A stretch of 57,221 nt of DNA, taken from the NCBI GenBank assembly GCA_910584065.1, contig CAJTZN010000022.1, positions 1 through 57,221 on the forward strand, given 5' to 3'. Shown piece by piece: positions 25,994 through 34,157 of this stretch (positions within the stretch are counted from its first letter, which is position 1; every line of letters begins with the position of its first letter). The notes beneath the pieces are model-generated. The model did not search any database, was not told the origin of the DNA, and was given only the letters and a program-made list of their open reading frames with translations. Made by a program: the position numbers and the translations under genes. Origin of the DNA: an uncultured Eubacterium sp. GTDB lineage: Bacteria > Bacillota > Clostridia > Lachnospirales > Lachnospiraceae.

Positions 25994-26806
25994 CTATCCC
26001 TCTTTACGGAAAATTGACGGTTTGATCATGTTGAACTGTGACATCCCCCTGTCCAGTGTTTCCGTTAAGCCGATAAAAAGATAGCCTCCCGGCTCCATAA
26101 ATTCATATACTTTTCGAAGGATCTCTTTTTTTGTCGGGGCATCAAAGTAGATCAAAACATTTCTTAAAAATACAAAGTGCATCTTTTTCTTAAAAGGAAA
26201 AGCATCCATTAAATTAAACTTTCGGAAGATCACCTGTTTCTTCCACTCCGGTTTCACCTGATACTGCGTTCCCCCGGCCAGAGGCAGAAAAAACTGTTTT
26301 TTCCATTTCTCCGGAACGCTGTTCAACTGTTCCGCCTTATAAACACCGGCCAGCGCGTGTTCCAAAACCCGCGTGGAAATATCGGTTGCCAGAATGCGCG
26401 TATCCCAGTTGTTGCGCTCAAGCGCAAAATAATCCGCCAGCACCATCGCCAGCATATACGGTTCCTCCCCCGTCGAGGCGGCACCGCACCATCCGCGCAG
26501 TTCCCTTATATTTGCCTCTTTTTCTTTGATCCAGGGAAGCACATACTGTTTGAGATACTCAAAGTGTTCAAATTCCCTCATAAAATATGTATAATTTGTC
26601 GTCATCAGGTTTACCAGCATCTTCTCCTGCGTGCCGGTCTTATCATTCTCCACCGCGTTCATAAACTCATGAAAGCTGTGAAATCCTCCTTCCCGAATGT
26701 GGCTTTCCAGTCGTCCTCTCACAATCTCCTTTTTTTCGTGCATATCAATGCCATAATTCTGCTTTACAAAACTGGAAATCCGTTGAAACTCTTCCTCCGT
26801 CATCAT
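25994..26806 (-). CDS. cheR: Chemotaxis protein methyltransferase
   Basis: A 270-residue SAM-dependent receptor methyltransferase. The N-terminal helical domain has TEEEFQRISSFVKQNYGIDM; the catalytic domain has LMTTNYTYFMREFEHF, RGWCGAASTGEEPYMLAMVL (SAM loop), ILATDIS and FVFLRNVLIYFD. There is no TPR extension. I start at ATG 26806 because GGAGG lies 9 bases upstream. It overlaps no other gene and directly precedes cheB. Confidence 0.96.
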   Translation of the reverse strand: MMTEEEFQRISSFVKQNYGIDMHEKKEIVRGRLESHIREGGFHSFHEFMNAVENDKTGTQEKMLVNLMTTNYTYFMREFEHFEYLKQYVLPWIKEKEANIRELRGWCGAASTGEEPYMLAMVLADYFALERNNWDTRILATDISTRVLEHALAGVYKAEQLNSVPEKWKKQFFLPLAGGTQYQVKPEWKKQVIFRKFNLMDAFPFKKKMHFVFLRNVLIYFDAPTKKEILRKVYEFMEPGGYLFIGLTETLDRGMSQFNMIKPSIFRKEG

Positions 26807-26835
26807 AAATCCATTCCTCCAAACATACTTAAGAA

Positions 26836-27903
26836 TCAGCACAATTGGCGCGATATTTTACGGCAGATCTCATAAATATCCGCGTTGAATTTTTTCCCTG
26901 CTTCCTCGCCCATAACTGCCAAGGCCTCTTCTCTCGAGCAGGTTTCGTTACCCGTCAATGTACAATACCTATCTATAATGGCGACGATCTGCGCCGCCAA
27001 CGGAATCTGATCACCCCGGAGTTTTTCAGGGTATCCGCTTCCGTCCCAATTTTCATGATGGTAATGCGCGATATCGATCGAGGTACTGATGAAATCGTTG
27101 TAATCGGTACTGACATAGAGGTCGCGCAAAATATTGGCCCCTAACTGCGCGTGGTTTTGTAAGACCGCAGTCTCCTCCATCGTCAGGTCTGTCTCCTTCT
27201 GCAGCAAGTCCATCGGAATCCCGATGTTTCCGATATCACAAAGCGGAGCAGCCAGCTCTATCGTTTCGATAAAGGTATCGGAAATCTTATCTTCAAAAAG
27301 CGGAGATAACTGCATCCCCTGTGCCAGTGTCCGGCAGTTGCGGCGCAGCCGCTCCATATACTCCTTCCCGCGGCTGGAATTCTGTGCCGCAATGTTTGCC
27401 ATCGCATATAACGTATTCTTTTTCTCCATTTCCATCTGCTTTAACTGCTCGCTGATCGAAACCTGGAGCCGTCGGTTCATATCCCGCAGCTCATACTGTG
27501 CCCGGGACAGGCGGAGATGAACGCCGACACGCGCCTGGACAAGTTCAGGAATAAAAGGTTTCGTAATGTAATCTTCGCCGCCGAGACGAAAGCCATCAAC
27601 GATATCCTGAGGATCATCCAGTGCGGAAATAAAGACGATCGGGATATTTTTCGTCTTTTCCTTCCCTTTGAGGATCCGGCACAGTTCGTAACCATCCATG
27701 CCCGGCATGGAGATATCGGTCAGGATCAGCTGCGGTCGGAACTCCTCGACCATCTCCAGCGCCCATTCTCCGTTTTCCGCGGAAATCGGATCGCATCCCA
27801 TCGCCTCGATGATACTTTCCAGAATCATCCGGTTTGACTCTACGTCATCCACGATCAGCACCCTGGACCCCGCTCTGTTCCCTTCTTTTTTATCATGTTC
27901 CAT
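26836..27903 (-). CDS. Response regulator with degenerate HD-GYP domain
   Basis: A 355-residue protein with an intact receiver (RVLIVDDVESNRMIL, acceptor Asp in LILTDISMPGMDG, Lys in YITKPF) and a C-terminal HD-GYP-like domain. The metal-site residues are altered: the HDIGK motif reads LCDIGNIGIP (His to Cys, Lys to Asn) and the upstream TGEH reads GKEY. The later HHENWDGSGYPEKL block is kept. This is probably a non-catalytic binding or scaffold domain, in contrast to the intact paralogues at 29440 and 30647. The start ATG 27903 has AGAGGTGAGG before it; the gene overlaps the end of the kinase gene only if an earlier start is used. Confidence 0.88.
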   Translation of the reverse strand: MEHDKKEGNRAGSRVLIVDDVESNRMILESIIEAMGCDPISAENGEWALEMVEEFRPQLILTDISMPGMDGYELCRILKGKEKTKNIPIVFISALDDPQDIVDGFRLGGEDYITKPFIPELVQARVGVHLRLSRAQYELRDMNRRLQVSISEQLKQMEMEKKNTLYAMANIAAQNSSRGKEYMERLRRNCRTLAQGMQLSPLFEDKISDTFIETIELAAPLCDIGNIGIPMDLLQKETDLTMEETAVLQNHAQLGANILRDLYVSTDYNDFISTSIDIAHYHHENWDGSGYPEKLRGDQIPLAAQIVAIIDRYCTLTGNETCSREEALAVMGEEAGKKFNADIYEICRKISRQLC

Positions 27904-27923
27904 ACCCTCACCTCTTTTCTCCA

Positions 27924-29357
27924 TCACAAAAATTTATTTAACTCATCAAACTCTGTTGTTATCTTATCATAATTTTCTTTCTGTATCGCCATTTTGAGCC
28001 GCAGCACTCCCCGTTTCACCTCGCGCGGCGCCTCCTCGGTGAGCTGTCTCACCGTCTCCATAAACATCTCAGCCTTTTCCCAGTTTTCCATTTCCACACA
28101 GAGGATCAGCTTCGACATTACTTTCTTCAGGTTCTCTGTATTTTCCGGTGTCCCGTATGTACGCGCCGCATCCTCTTCCTCCTCTTCGGTTGCGGTCAGC
28201 GGCATAGACGCCAGCATCGACATATCATCATCGAGTGCCGGACTCTGCTGGTCCTCTTCGGTCAGACCGACCCAGATGGAAAAGGAAAATGTACTTCCCC
28301 GGTTCTTTTCACTCTCCACTTCGATCCTTCCGCCCATCATCTCGACCAGCTGTTTGCATATGTTCAGCCCCAGTCCGGTGCCGCCATATTTTCTGGAAAT
28401 CGAGGCGTCAACCTGTGAAAAACTCTGGAACAGCTTATCCCTGTCCTCCTTATCAATGCCGATCCCGGAATCCTTGACGAGAAAAAACAACTCGATCCGG
28501 TCATTGATCCGCGCCGTGCACACGACTTCTACCGTAATCTTTCCGATCGAGGTGAACTTCTGCGCGTTGGACAGCAGATTGTTCAGGATCTGTACGATCC
28601 GCAGTTCATCCCCGATCACATGCTCGGGAATCTGCGGCGAGATTGTCATGAAAAACTCCAGTCCTTTTTCCGTGATTTTATTGATATGATTTCCTTTTAC
28701 GTAATCCATCATATTCCGGAAATCAAATTTCCGCATCTCCAGCGTAAACTTTCCCGCCTCCAGCTTGGAAAAGTCCAAAATATTATTGATGATCTTATTC
28801 ATGTCCCCGCAGCACCGCTCGATCAGGCGCAGGGACTTCTCATTTTTCTCATTCTGCTCTTCATCCAGCAGTTCCCTGACATTCCCGAGTATGCCATTTA
28901 CCGGCGTTCTCAGTTCATGCGTGACATTGGCGACAAACTCGGACTTGACCTTCATCGCCTCCTGCGCTTCCTGCCTGACCTGCTCGACCTCCCTGCTCAG
29001 ATATTCCTTTTCCAGAATATCATTCGCCAGACATATATACTGCCCCGGATCATCCGCGCTCTCGATCAGTCTCGCTTCTACTGGAAAACAGGTGAGTTTT
29101 TTGCGGTACGCCACAAGATTATGTGTCTCTTCCCCAAACTCGCACTCCGTCTCAAAAGCGCCGTCCGACGGATGGAATGAATTGGGGAACACGTCGCTGA
29201 TATATCTCCCGCACAACTCGTCTCCGTATTCCAGCTTGTTCTTCGCCGCTGCATTCGCATAGGAAATCCTGCCGGTCTTTTCAAAGATCAGTACCATCTC
29301 CAATGCGTTTTCCATCAGAAATGTACCGTTCCTGCTCTGTCTGATCCGTTCCTCCAT
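27924..29357 (-). CDS. PAS sensor histidine kinase
   Basis: A 477-residue soluble kinase with no membrane helix. PAS domain (about 15-120, MVLIFEKTGRISYANAAAK), DHp with FVANVTHELRTPVNGILG (phospho-His), HATPase with LLSNAQKFTSIG (N box), VKDSGIGIDKED (G1) and YGGTGLGLNICKQL (G2). About 100 extra residues follow; they are helical and Hpt-like in layout (KLILCVEMENWEKAEMFMET) but have no histidine. It lies among Hpt and REC-output genes, so it probably feeds a phosphorelay through the Hpt protein at 31724. Confidence 0.93.
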   Translation of the reverse strand: MEERIRQSRNGTFLMENALEMVLIFEKTGRISYANAAAKNKLEYGDELCGRYISDVFPNSFHPSDGAFETECEFGEETHNLVAYRKKLTCFPVEARLIESADDPGQYICLANDILEKEYLSREVEQVRQEAQEAMKVKSEFVANVTHELRTPVNGILGNVRELLDEEQNEKNEKSLRLIERCCGDMNKIINNILDFSKLEAGKFTLEMRKFDFRNMMDYVKGNHINKITEKGLEFFMTISPQIPEHVIGDELRIVQILNNLLSNAQKFTSIGKITVEVVCTARINDRIELFFLVKDSGIGIDKEDRDKLFQSFSQVDASISRKYGGTGLGLNICKQLVEMMGGRIEVESEKNRGSTFSFSIWVGLTEEDQQSPALDDDMSMLASMPLTATEEEEEDAARTYGTPENTENLKKVMSKLILCVEMENWEKAEMFMETVRQLTEEAPREVKRGVLRLKMAIQKENYDKITTEFDELNKFL

Positions 29358-29439
29358 TCACGCGCGCCCCCTTTAGACAAAAGAAATCGGCAGCAAAAAC
29401 GTTCCTGTTTTTTCTACTGCCAATGTTCTGTCCTGCGTA

Positions 29440-30531
29440 TTATGTAAAATCAAACATCTTTATGACTTCCACAATATTGAAGAAATCAACCTTGGCAAGT
29501 TCGAAACACTCCAATACATCCGGTGAAAACTGACCGCATTCACCATTCATGATCATATCAAACGCTATATTATTTGCATATACACTCTTATAAACCCTGG
29601 GGCTCACCAGCGCGTCATATACGTCAGCCACGGCTACGATCTGCGCGCTGATCGGAATCTCATCCCCCACCAGATGATCCGGATATCCGTTTCCGTCCCA
29701 TCTCTCATGGTGATGGCGGCAGATCTCATAACAGTAGCGGTAAAATTCACTCGACTGGCTGTCGCGGAATTTCGCCAGTATGTCGCACCCGATCGTCGTA
29801 TGGGTCTTGATCACCTCAAACTCTTCCGGCGTCAGTTTCCCCGGCTTCAAAAGGATCGAATCCGGAATGCCGATCTTTCCGATATCGTGGAGTGCCGACG
29901 CCCTCGCGATCTGATCAACCTGATTCTGCGTCAGGTTGTATTTCGGGAAATACGTCATCAGATATTTTAACATGATTCTCGTAAAATACTTGATCCGCCG
30001 CACATGTTCCCCGGTCTCCGCGCTTCGGAATTCCACGACCGAACTGAGCGCATCGATCATAAATTCATTATTTTCCCGAATCTCCTGCTCTTTCGCCTTG
30101 ATCGCTTTTTCCTGTACCCTCAGCCGGACTTCCATCTCCTGTTTATTCTGGTAAAGCTTGATGATGTTCCGGCTCCTCCTCTTGACAATATGCGGATAAA
30201 ATGGTTTGTGCATCACATCCGCCACGCCGTACGCATACGCCCTGTCTTCGCTGTCCACGACACTCTCGCCTGTTATAAGGATGACGGGGATCTGGCTCAT
30301 GAGCTGCTGTTCTTTCATATAATCAAGCACCTCAAAACCATCCTGTACCGGCATAACGATATCAAGCAGAACCAAAATAATATCCTCATTGTTCTTGAGC
30401 TGTAAAATCGCTTCCTGTCCGTTCGCCGCTTCCAGCGTATCATAATCCATCCGAAAGATTTCTTTGAGCACGGTACGATTTATCTCCTCGTCGTCAACGA
30501 TCAATACCTGCTGTCTATGCTGTCTCTCCAT
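29440..30531 (-). CDS. Response regulator with HD-GYP phosphodiesterase domain
   Basis: A 363-residue protein with a receiver (VLIVDDEEINRTVL, acceptor in LVLLDIVMPVQDG, Lys in MHKPF), a coiled linker, and an intact HD-GYP domain: ETGEHVRRI, ALHDIGKIGIPDSILLKP and HHERWDGNGYPDHL. HD-GYP enzymes hydrolyse cyclic di-GMP, so phosphorylation here is expected to lower c-di-GMP and favour motility. It is about 45% identical by eye to the neighbouring protein at 30647. Confidence 0.95.
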   Translation of the reverse strand: MERQHRQQVLIVDDEEINRTVLKEIFRMDYDTLEAANGQEAILQLKNNEDIILVLLDIVMPVQDGFEVLDYMKEQQLMSQIPVILITGESVVDSEDRAYAYGVADVMHKPFYPHIVKRRSRNIIKLYQNKQEMEVRLRVQEKAIKAKEQEIRENNEFMIDALSSVVEFRSAETGEHVRRIKYFTRIMLKYLMTYFPKYNLTQNQVDQIARASALHDIGKIGIPDSILLKPGKLTPEEFEVIKTHTTIGCDILAKFRDSQSSEFYRYCYEICRHHHERWDGNGYPDHLVGDEIPISAQIVAVADVYDALVSPRVYKSVYANNIAFDMIMNGECGQFSPDVLECFELAKVDFFNIVEVIKMFDFT

Positions 30532-30646
30532 GTTCTCTCCTTATTTTTCCACATTAAACGATACGTTTACCAGTTATATGTTCACATATAGTTAAGATAC
30601 CATCTTTGTGCCAAAATGTCAAGAGCCGTTCCTGCCATTCCTGCAC

Positions 30647-31705
30647 TCAGGCGTGTGATTTCCGGCTCTTTTTCTTCTTGTTAATTTTATCCATGCATGC
30701 GTGGAATGCTTCCAGCACTTTGGGATTAAATGTACCGCATTCACCGTTCACGATCATATCGACCGCCTTTTCATGGCTGAACGCCTTTTTATAGACGCGT
30801 TCCGACGTAAGGGCGTCGTACACGTCAACGACCGAAACGACCTGGGCCCAAATAGAAATATCATCCCCGCTCAGATGATCCGGATACCCTCTGCCGTCCC
30901 ACCTCTCATGATGATGCCGGCAAATGTCATAACTGTAATGATAAAGCCCTTTATCCAGAATATGAGGAATATTTTTTAAGATCTCACATCCCCTCACCGT
31001 GTGCTGCTTCATGATCTCAAACTCTTCATCCGTCAGCCTTCCCGGCTTATTCAGGATCTGATCCGGCGTGGAGATCTTACCCACATCATGGAGGATTGCG
31101 GAATTGGCGATCTTCTCAATCTCTTCCGGCGGCAGGGCATACTCCGAATACATTTTGCTGACCTGTGTCATAAGGATCTTCGTCAGGCCGCTGATATTCT
31201 TAACATGTTCTCCCGTCTCGCAGTCCCTGAACTCAATGACCGTGGCAAGCGTTTCCACCATCGCCTGGTTCATACTGCTCAGCCGCTCCACCTGTTCTTC
31301 CACGATCTCTTCCAGTTTGTTCCGGTGCCGGAACAACTCGATCACGTTCCCGATCCGGCAGCGCAGGAACTGTGTAAGAAACGGTTTCCTGATCACGTCG
31401 ATCGCGCCCATATCGTAGGCTTCCATCAACATATCATCACTGTCAGCCGCCGTGATCAAAAATACCGGAATATTCTCGATCGCCCCGTTTTCATTCATCG
31501 CCCTGAGAACGTCCAATCCATTAACTTCCGGCATGAGCATATCTAACAGGACCGCGGAAATCTCCATGTTACTGTTGATGATCTCAATGGCGCGCTTTCC
31601 GCCGTCCGCCTGCACGATTTCATATTCATCTTTAAATACTTCCGCCAGTACGACCCTGTTCACTTCAATATCGTCAACGATCAATATCGTTTTATCGTTT
31701 CCCAT
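30647..31705 (-). CDS. Response regulator with HD-GYP phosphodiesterase domain
   Basis: A 352-residue paralogue of the previous protein. The receiver has ILIVDDIEVNRVVL, acceptor in AVLLDMLMPEVNG and Lys in IRKPF. The HD-GYP domain has ETGEHVKNI, ILHDVGKISTPDQILNKP and HHERWDGRGYPDHL, all catalytic positions kept. The C-terminus is very basic (KINKKKKSRKSHA). It lies 19 bases after the Hpt gene, the likely phosphodonor. Confidence 0.95.
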   Translation of the reverse strand: MGNDKTILIVDDIEVNRVVLAEVFKDEYEIVQADGGKRAIEIINSNMEISAVLLDMLMPEVNGLDVLRAMNENGAIENIPVFLITAADSDDMLMEAYDMGAIDVIRKPFLTQFLRCRIGNVIELFRHRNKLEEIVEEQVERLSSMNQAMVETLATVIEFRDCETGEHVKNISGLTKILMTQVSKMYSEYALPPEEIEKIANSAILHDVGKISTPDQILNKPGRLTDEEFEIMKQHTVRGCEILKNIPHILDKGLYHYSYDICRHHHERWDGRGYPDHLSGDDISIWAQVVSVVDVYDALTSERVYKKAFSHEKAVDMIVNGECGTFNPKVLEAFHACMDKINKKKKSRKSHA

Positions 31706-31723
31706 GAGGCCCTCCCAAACAAA

Positions 31724-32083
31724 TCATTGTTCTCTATATTTATTGATGCAGTTGATAATGTCCGTCTGGACCGGCAGGATCTTCTCATACACCTCTTTTG
31801 CCTTGGCAGGTTCATCCTTCCGCAGCAGCGCCACAATTTCCGAGTACGCTTCATATACCGGCGTAATGGAGAGATTCCCCGTAGCCCCCTTGATCGCATG
31901 CGTTTTCTCGATCAGCGGCGTACAGTCCCCGCTGTCAAAATCCGCCAGTTCGATCGTAGAATCCGACATCATCTTCACAAAAGTGCCCATCATTTTCTCA
32001 TAAAGCGCCGCGTTTCCCATGAGGCGCTTCGTCCCCTCCTCTATATTAACGCCTAACGTACCTAATTCTTCCAGCATACCCAT
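31724..32083 (-). CDS. Hpt-domain phosphotransfer protein
   Basis: A 119-residue stand-alone histidine phosphotransfer protein. The signature is LIEKTHAIKGATGNL with His62. Such proteins shuttle phosphate between receivers and kinases. It is first in the chemosensory operon, directly after the promoter at 32122-32150, and could connect the PAS kinase with the two HD-GYP regulators. Confidence 0.92.
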   Translation of the reverse strand: MGMLEELGTLGVNIEEGTKRLMGNAALYEKMMGTFVKMMSDSTIELADFDSGDCTPLIEKTHAIKGATGNLSITPVYEAYSEIVALLRKDEPAKAKEVYEKILPVQTDIINCINKYREQ

Positions 32084-32121
32084 GACTCATCTCTCCTTTT
32101 CGTTTTGTTCCAGTAGCCATT

Positions 32122-32150
32122 ATTTTATCACATTTTTCACCCATTCGCAA
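32122..32150 (-). promoter_or_regulatory. Sigma-A promoter of the chemosensory operon
   Basis: On the minus strand TTGCGA (32150-32145) and TAAAAT (32127-32122) are exactly 17 bases apart, about 40 bases before the Hpt ATG. The ten or so genes down to 20220 are all on this strand with short gaps, so this is likely their main promoter. Confidence 0.65.
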
Positions 32151-32184
32151 TAAAGAGTTTCACATTTGCAGCATTCATATAAAA

Positions 32185-32526
32185 TCAGTGCCTGTCGTCC
32201 TCTTCCTCTAAAACATCCGCAAAATACCGCAGCGCCCTGGCTATCGTTTTCCGGTGGTCCACATCAATGGCCTCTGTTTCGATCAACTGTGGAACCTGGT
32301 TTTTTCCAAAAATAAAATTCATATCACAATCGAGCCGGTTCGCCAGAATATATCCATAAATCCCGGACAGCCCCGTCTGCCCTTTTTCAATCCGGTACAG
32401 CGCATCATCTGTTATGTGAAACAGCGCCGCCAGTTCTTTTCTCTCCATCCCCAGTATTTCACGGTACTTCTTTACATTTCCGCCGATCAGCGCATCTATA
32501 TTATCTCCGCGATGTTTCATTTTCAT
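32185..32526 (-). CDS. Small XRE-family helix-turn-helix regulator
   Basis: A 113-residue protein. Residues about 15-70 form an XRE HTH (VKKYREILGMERKELAALFH, ITDDALYRIEKGQTG), followed by a short helical tail with an acidic end (FADVLEEEDDRH). AAAGGAG precedes the ATG by 7 bases, and an extended -10 (TGATATGAT) lies at 32562-32554. It sits 100 bases upstream of the chemosensory operon on the same strand, so it could regulate that operon or itself; the target is unknown. Confidence 0.85.
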   Translation of the reverse strand: MKMKHRGDNIDALIGGNVKKYREILGMERKELAALFHITDDALYRIEKGQTGLSGIYGYILANRLDCDMNFIFGKNQVPQLIETEAIDVDHRKTIARALRYFADVLEEEDDRH

Positions 32527-32636
32527 ATGTATGCTCCTTTGCCGTTTTCTTAAATCATATCAGCAAATGAAGCGCATTGTATCGGTTCATTCATCCGTTT
32601 TCACGGTTTAATATTCCTCCCCTAAAAGCTTACAAT

Positions 32637-32667
32637 ACCGGAGAATGGGTATCTGCCCATCCTCCGG
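32637..32667 (-). terminator. Hairpin after the RfbF-type gene
   Basis: CCGGAG-ATGGG pairs with CCCAT-CTCCGG (mismatch inside) immediately after the cytidylyltransferase gene. On the minus strand it is followed by TATTGTAAGCTTTT, only a weak T-tract. Confidence 0.55.
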
Positions 32668-32677
32668 CCAATGAACG

Positions 32678-33457
32678 TCACACGTCCCACTTTTTCCAAG
32701 GGGCCTTTCCTTTGACCCACAGTTTTTCCAGTTCTTCCATTTCGCGCTTATTGTCCATACACTGCCAAAATCCCCTGTGCTGAAATGACATCAATTCTCC
32801 GTTCTTCGCCAGCCGCTCCATCGGCTCCTTTTCAAACACGGTCTGGTCTCCCTCGATATAATCGAATATCTCCGGATTTAACACCATATATCCCGCATTG
32901 ATCGGAACCCCGTCAGACAGATTCTTTTCCCGGAACGACTTCACGGTGTCGCCTTCAATGTCCAGTACGCCTTTCTGCTGCTCGAGCATCACCGTCGTGA
33001 GCGTCGCCGTTTTTCCGTGCTCCTGATGGAACTTCAAAAGGGCCTCGATATCGACGTCGCACACCCCGTCCCCGTATGTCATCATAAATGTTTCGTTTTC
33101 GACATACGGCTGGATCCGCTTGATCCGCCCCCCAGTCATCGTATTCAGCCCGGTGTCCGCCACCGTCACCTTCCACGGCTCACAATTGTGCCGCCGAACC
33201 GTCATCTCGTTCGCTCCATTTGTAAAATCATATGTGATGTCGCTGTTATACAGGAAATAATTGGCGATCCATTCTTTGATCACATGCTGCTTATATCCGG
33301 CGCATATGACAAATTCATTGATGCCGTAATAGGAATATTCCTTCATGATATGCCATAGGATTGGCTTCCCGCCAATCTCGATCATCGGCTTCGGCTTCCA
33401 CTGGGACTCCTCGGAGATCCGGGTGCCTAATCCGCCTGCTAAAATTACTGCTTTCAT
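32678..33457 (-). CDS. rfbF: Glucose-1-phosphate cytidylyltransferase
   Basis: A 259-residue enzyme that makes CDP-glucose, the first step to CDP-3,6-dideoxyhexoses. It has the opening KAVILAGGLGTRISEES, the PKPMIEIGGKPILWHIMKEY block and GYKQHVIKEWIANYFL, all specific to RfbF. GGAGG lies 6 bases before the ATG. The usual partners (CDP-glucose dehydratase RfbG, RfbH) are absent from the window, so it is an orphan here. A leader hairpin and a small gene lie upstream. Confidence 0.93.
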   Translation of the reverse strand: MKAVILAGGLGTRISEESQWKPKPMIEIGGKPILWHIMKEYSYYGINEFVICAGYKQHVIKEWIANYFLYNSDITYDFTNGANEMTVRRHNCEPWKVTVADTGLNTMTGGRIKRIQPYVENETFMMTYGDGVCDVDIEALLKFHQEHGKTATLTTVMLEQQKGVLDIEGDTVKSFREKNLSDGVPINAGYMVLNPEIFDYIEGDQTVFEKEPMERLAKNGELMSFQHRGFWQCMDNKREMEELEKLWVKGKAPWKKWDV

Positions 33458-33474
33458 TTTTAACCTCCATGAAC

Positions 33475-33513
33475 GCAGGGGGGTGACGAGGACTACCTCG
33501 ATGTTGACCCTGC
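33475..33513 (-). promoter_or_regulatory. Leader stem-loop upstream of rfbF
   Basis: GCAGGG pairs with CCCTGC and an inner CGAGG pairs with CCTCG around a 4-base ACTA loop. It lies between the small gene and the rfbF ribosome site. It could limit read-through or stabilise the rfbF message. No T-run follows. Confidence 0.5.
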
Positions 33514-33554
33514 CATTGGAATTTTATCTAGAAGACATATGTAATGTGAGTATA

Positions 33555-33773
33555 TCATACTTTTTTGTTGTTCGCCAGTATTTTTTTATTTTTGCCGCTT
33601 ATGCCGCCCTGCAAACCGCCTTGCAAATACTGCATATATGCGTCCACCCGTTTATGAACCCGCTCTGGCGAAGCATACGTCGTTTCAAGGATCGGTTTGT
33701 GCTTCAAACCATCGTCAGATCCTTTTGGGGGCTCGCCGTTCTCACGATCGCAACCAGAAATTTTGTTATCCAT
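33555..33773 (-). CDS. Small hypothetical protein upstream of rfbF
   Basis: A 72-residue charged protein beginning MDNKISGCDRENGEPPKGSD and ending in a glycine/lysine-rich tail. I do not recognise it. It is supported by a strong promoter at 33846-33874 and by AAGGGG 8 bases before the ATG at 33773 (a second ATG two codons earlier is too close to the site). It has no membrane segment. It could be co-transcribed with rfbF 97 bases downstream, or be a leader peptide. Confidence 0.5.
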   Translation of the reverse strand: MDNKISGCDRENGEPPKGSDDGLKHKPILETTYASPERVHKRVDAYMQYLQGGLQGGISGKNKKILANNKKV

Positions 33774-33845
33774 ACTCATATCCCCTTCATTTATACACAA
33801 ATATACACAAATTTACATGCCGCTTGACAGATACCCTGTCCGCTT

Positions 33846-33874
33846 ATCGTACTACAATCTGTAAAATATGTCAA
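33846..33874 (-). promoter_or_regulatory. Strong sigma-A promoter before the small gene and rfbF
   Basis: On the minus strand TTGACA (33874-33869) and TACGAT (33851-33846) are 17 bases apart. Between it and the ATG lies a tandem TTTGTGTATA repeat (about 33790-33812), a possible regulatory site. Confidence 0.65.
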
Positions 33875-33890
33875 ATACCGGAATGATGCT

Positions 33891-34157
33891 TCAAACATTC
33901 GCGTACATTATTGTAGGTCTTTTTAAAACGTGTTTTCCGGACTCCACCTTAAAACCAGAACAAATACCTACCATTGTATAGACAGAATATTTCGGTTTTT
34001 TCCCAGGTGTCTGTATTGCTTTTATGTGATTCGCTATATACTCAGCCAAATCCAGCCGATCCATATAAAGCAAAATACAAGAATCAATATTATTTACCGT
34101 ATAGTATATCCCAAAATCACTATAAACTGTTTGAAATTTAATCCATTTTATCATCAT
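33891..34157 (-). CDS. Hypothetical 88-residue protein coupled to the large XRE regulator
   Basis: It starts MMIKWIKFQTVYSDFG inside the last codons of the regulator gene (20-base overlap), which implies translational coupling; AGGA lies about 11 bases upstream. It is soluble, mixed alpha/beta by look, with no known motif (DRLDLAEYIANHIKAIQ is a likely helix). AT-rich like the rest of this island. It may be a small partner of the regulator. Function unknown. Confidence 0.6.
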   Translation of the reverse strand: MMIKWIKFQTVYSDFGIYYTVNNIDSCILLYMDRLDLAEYIANHIKAIQTPGKKPKYSVYTMVGICSGFKVESGKHVLKRPTIMYANV

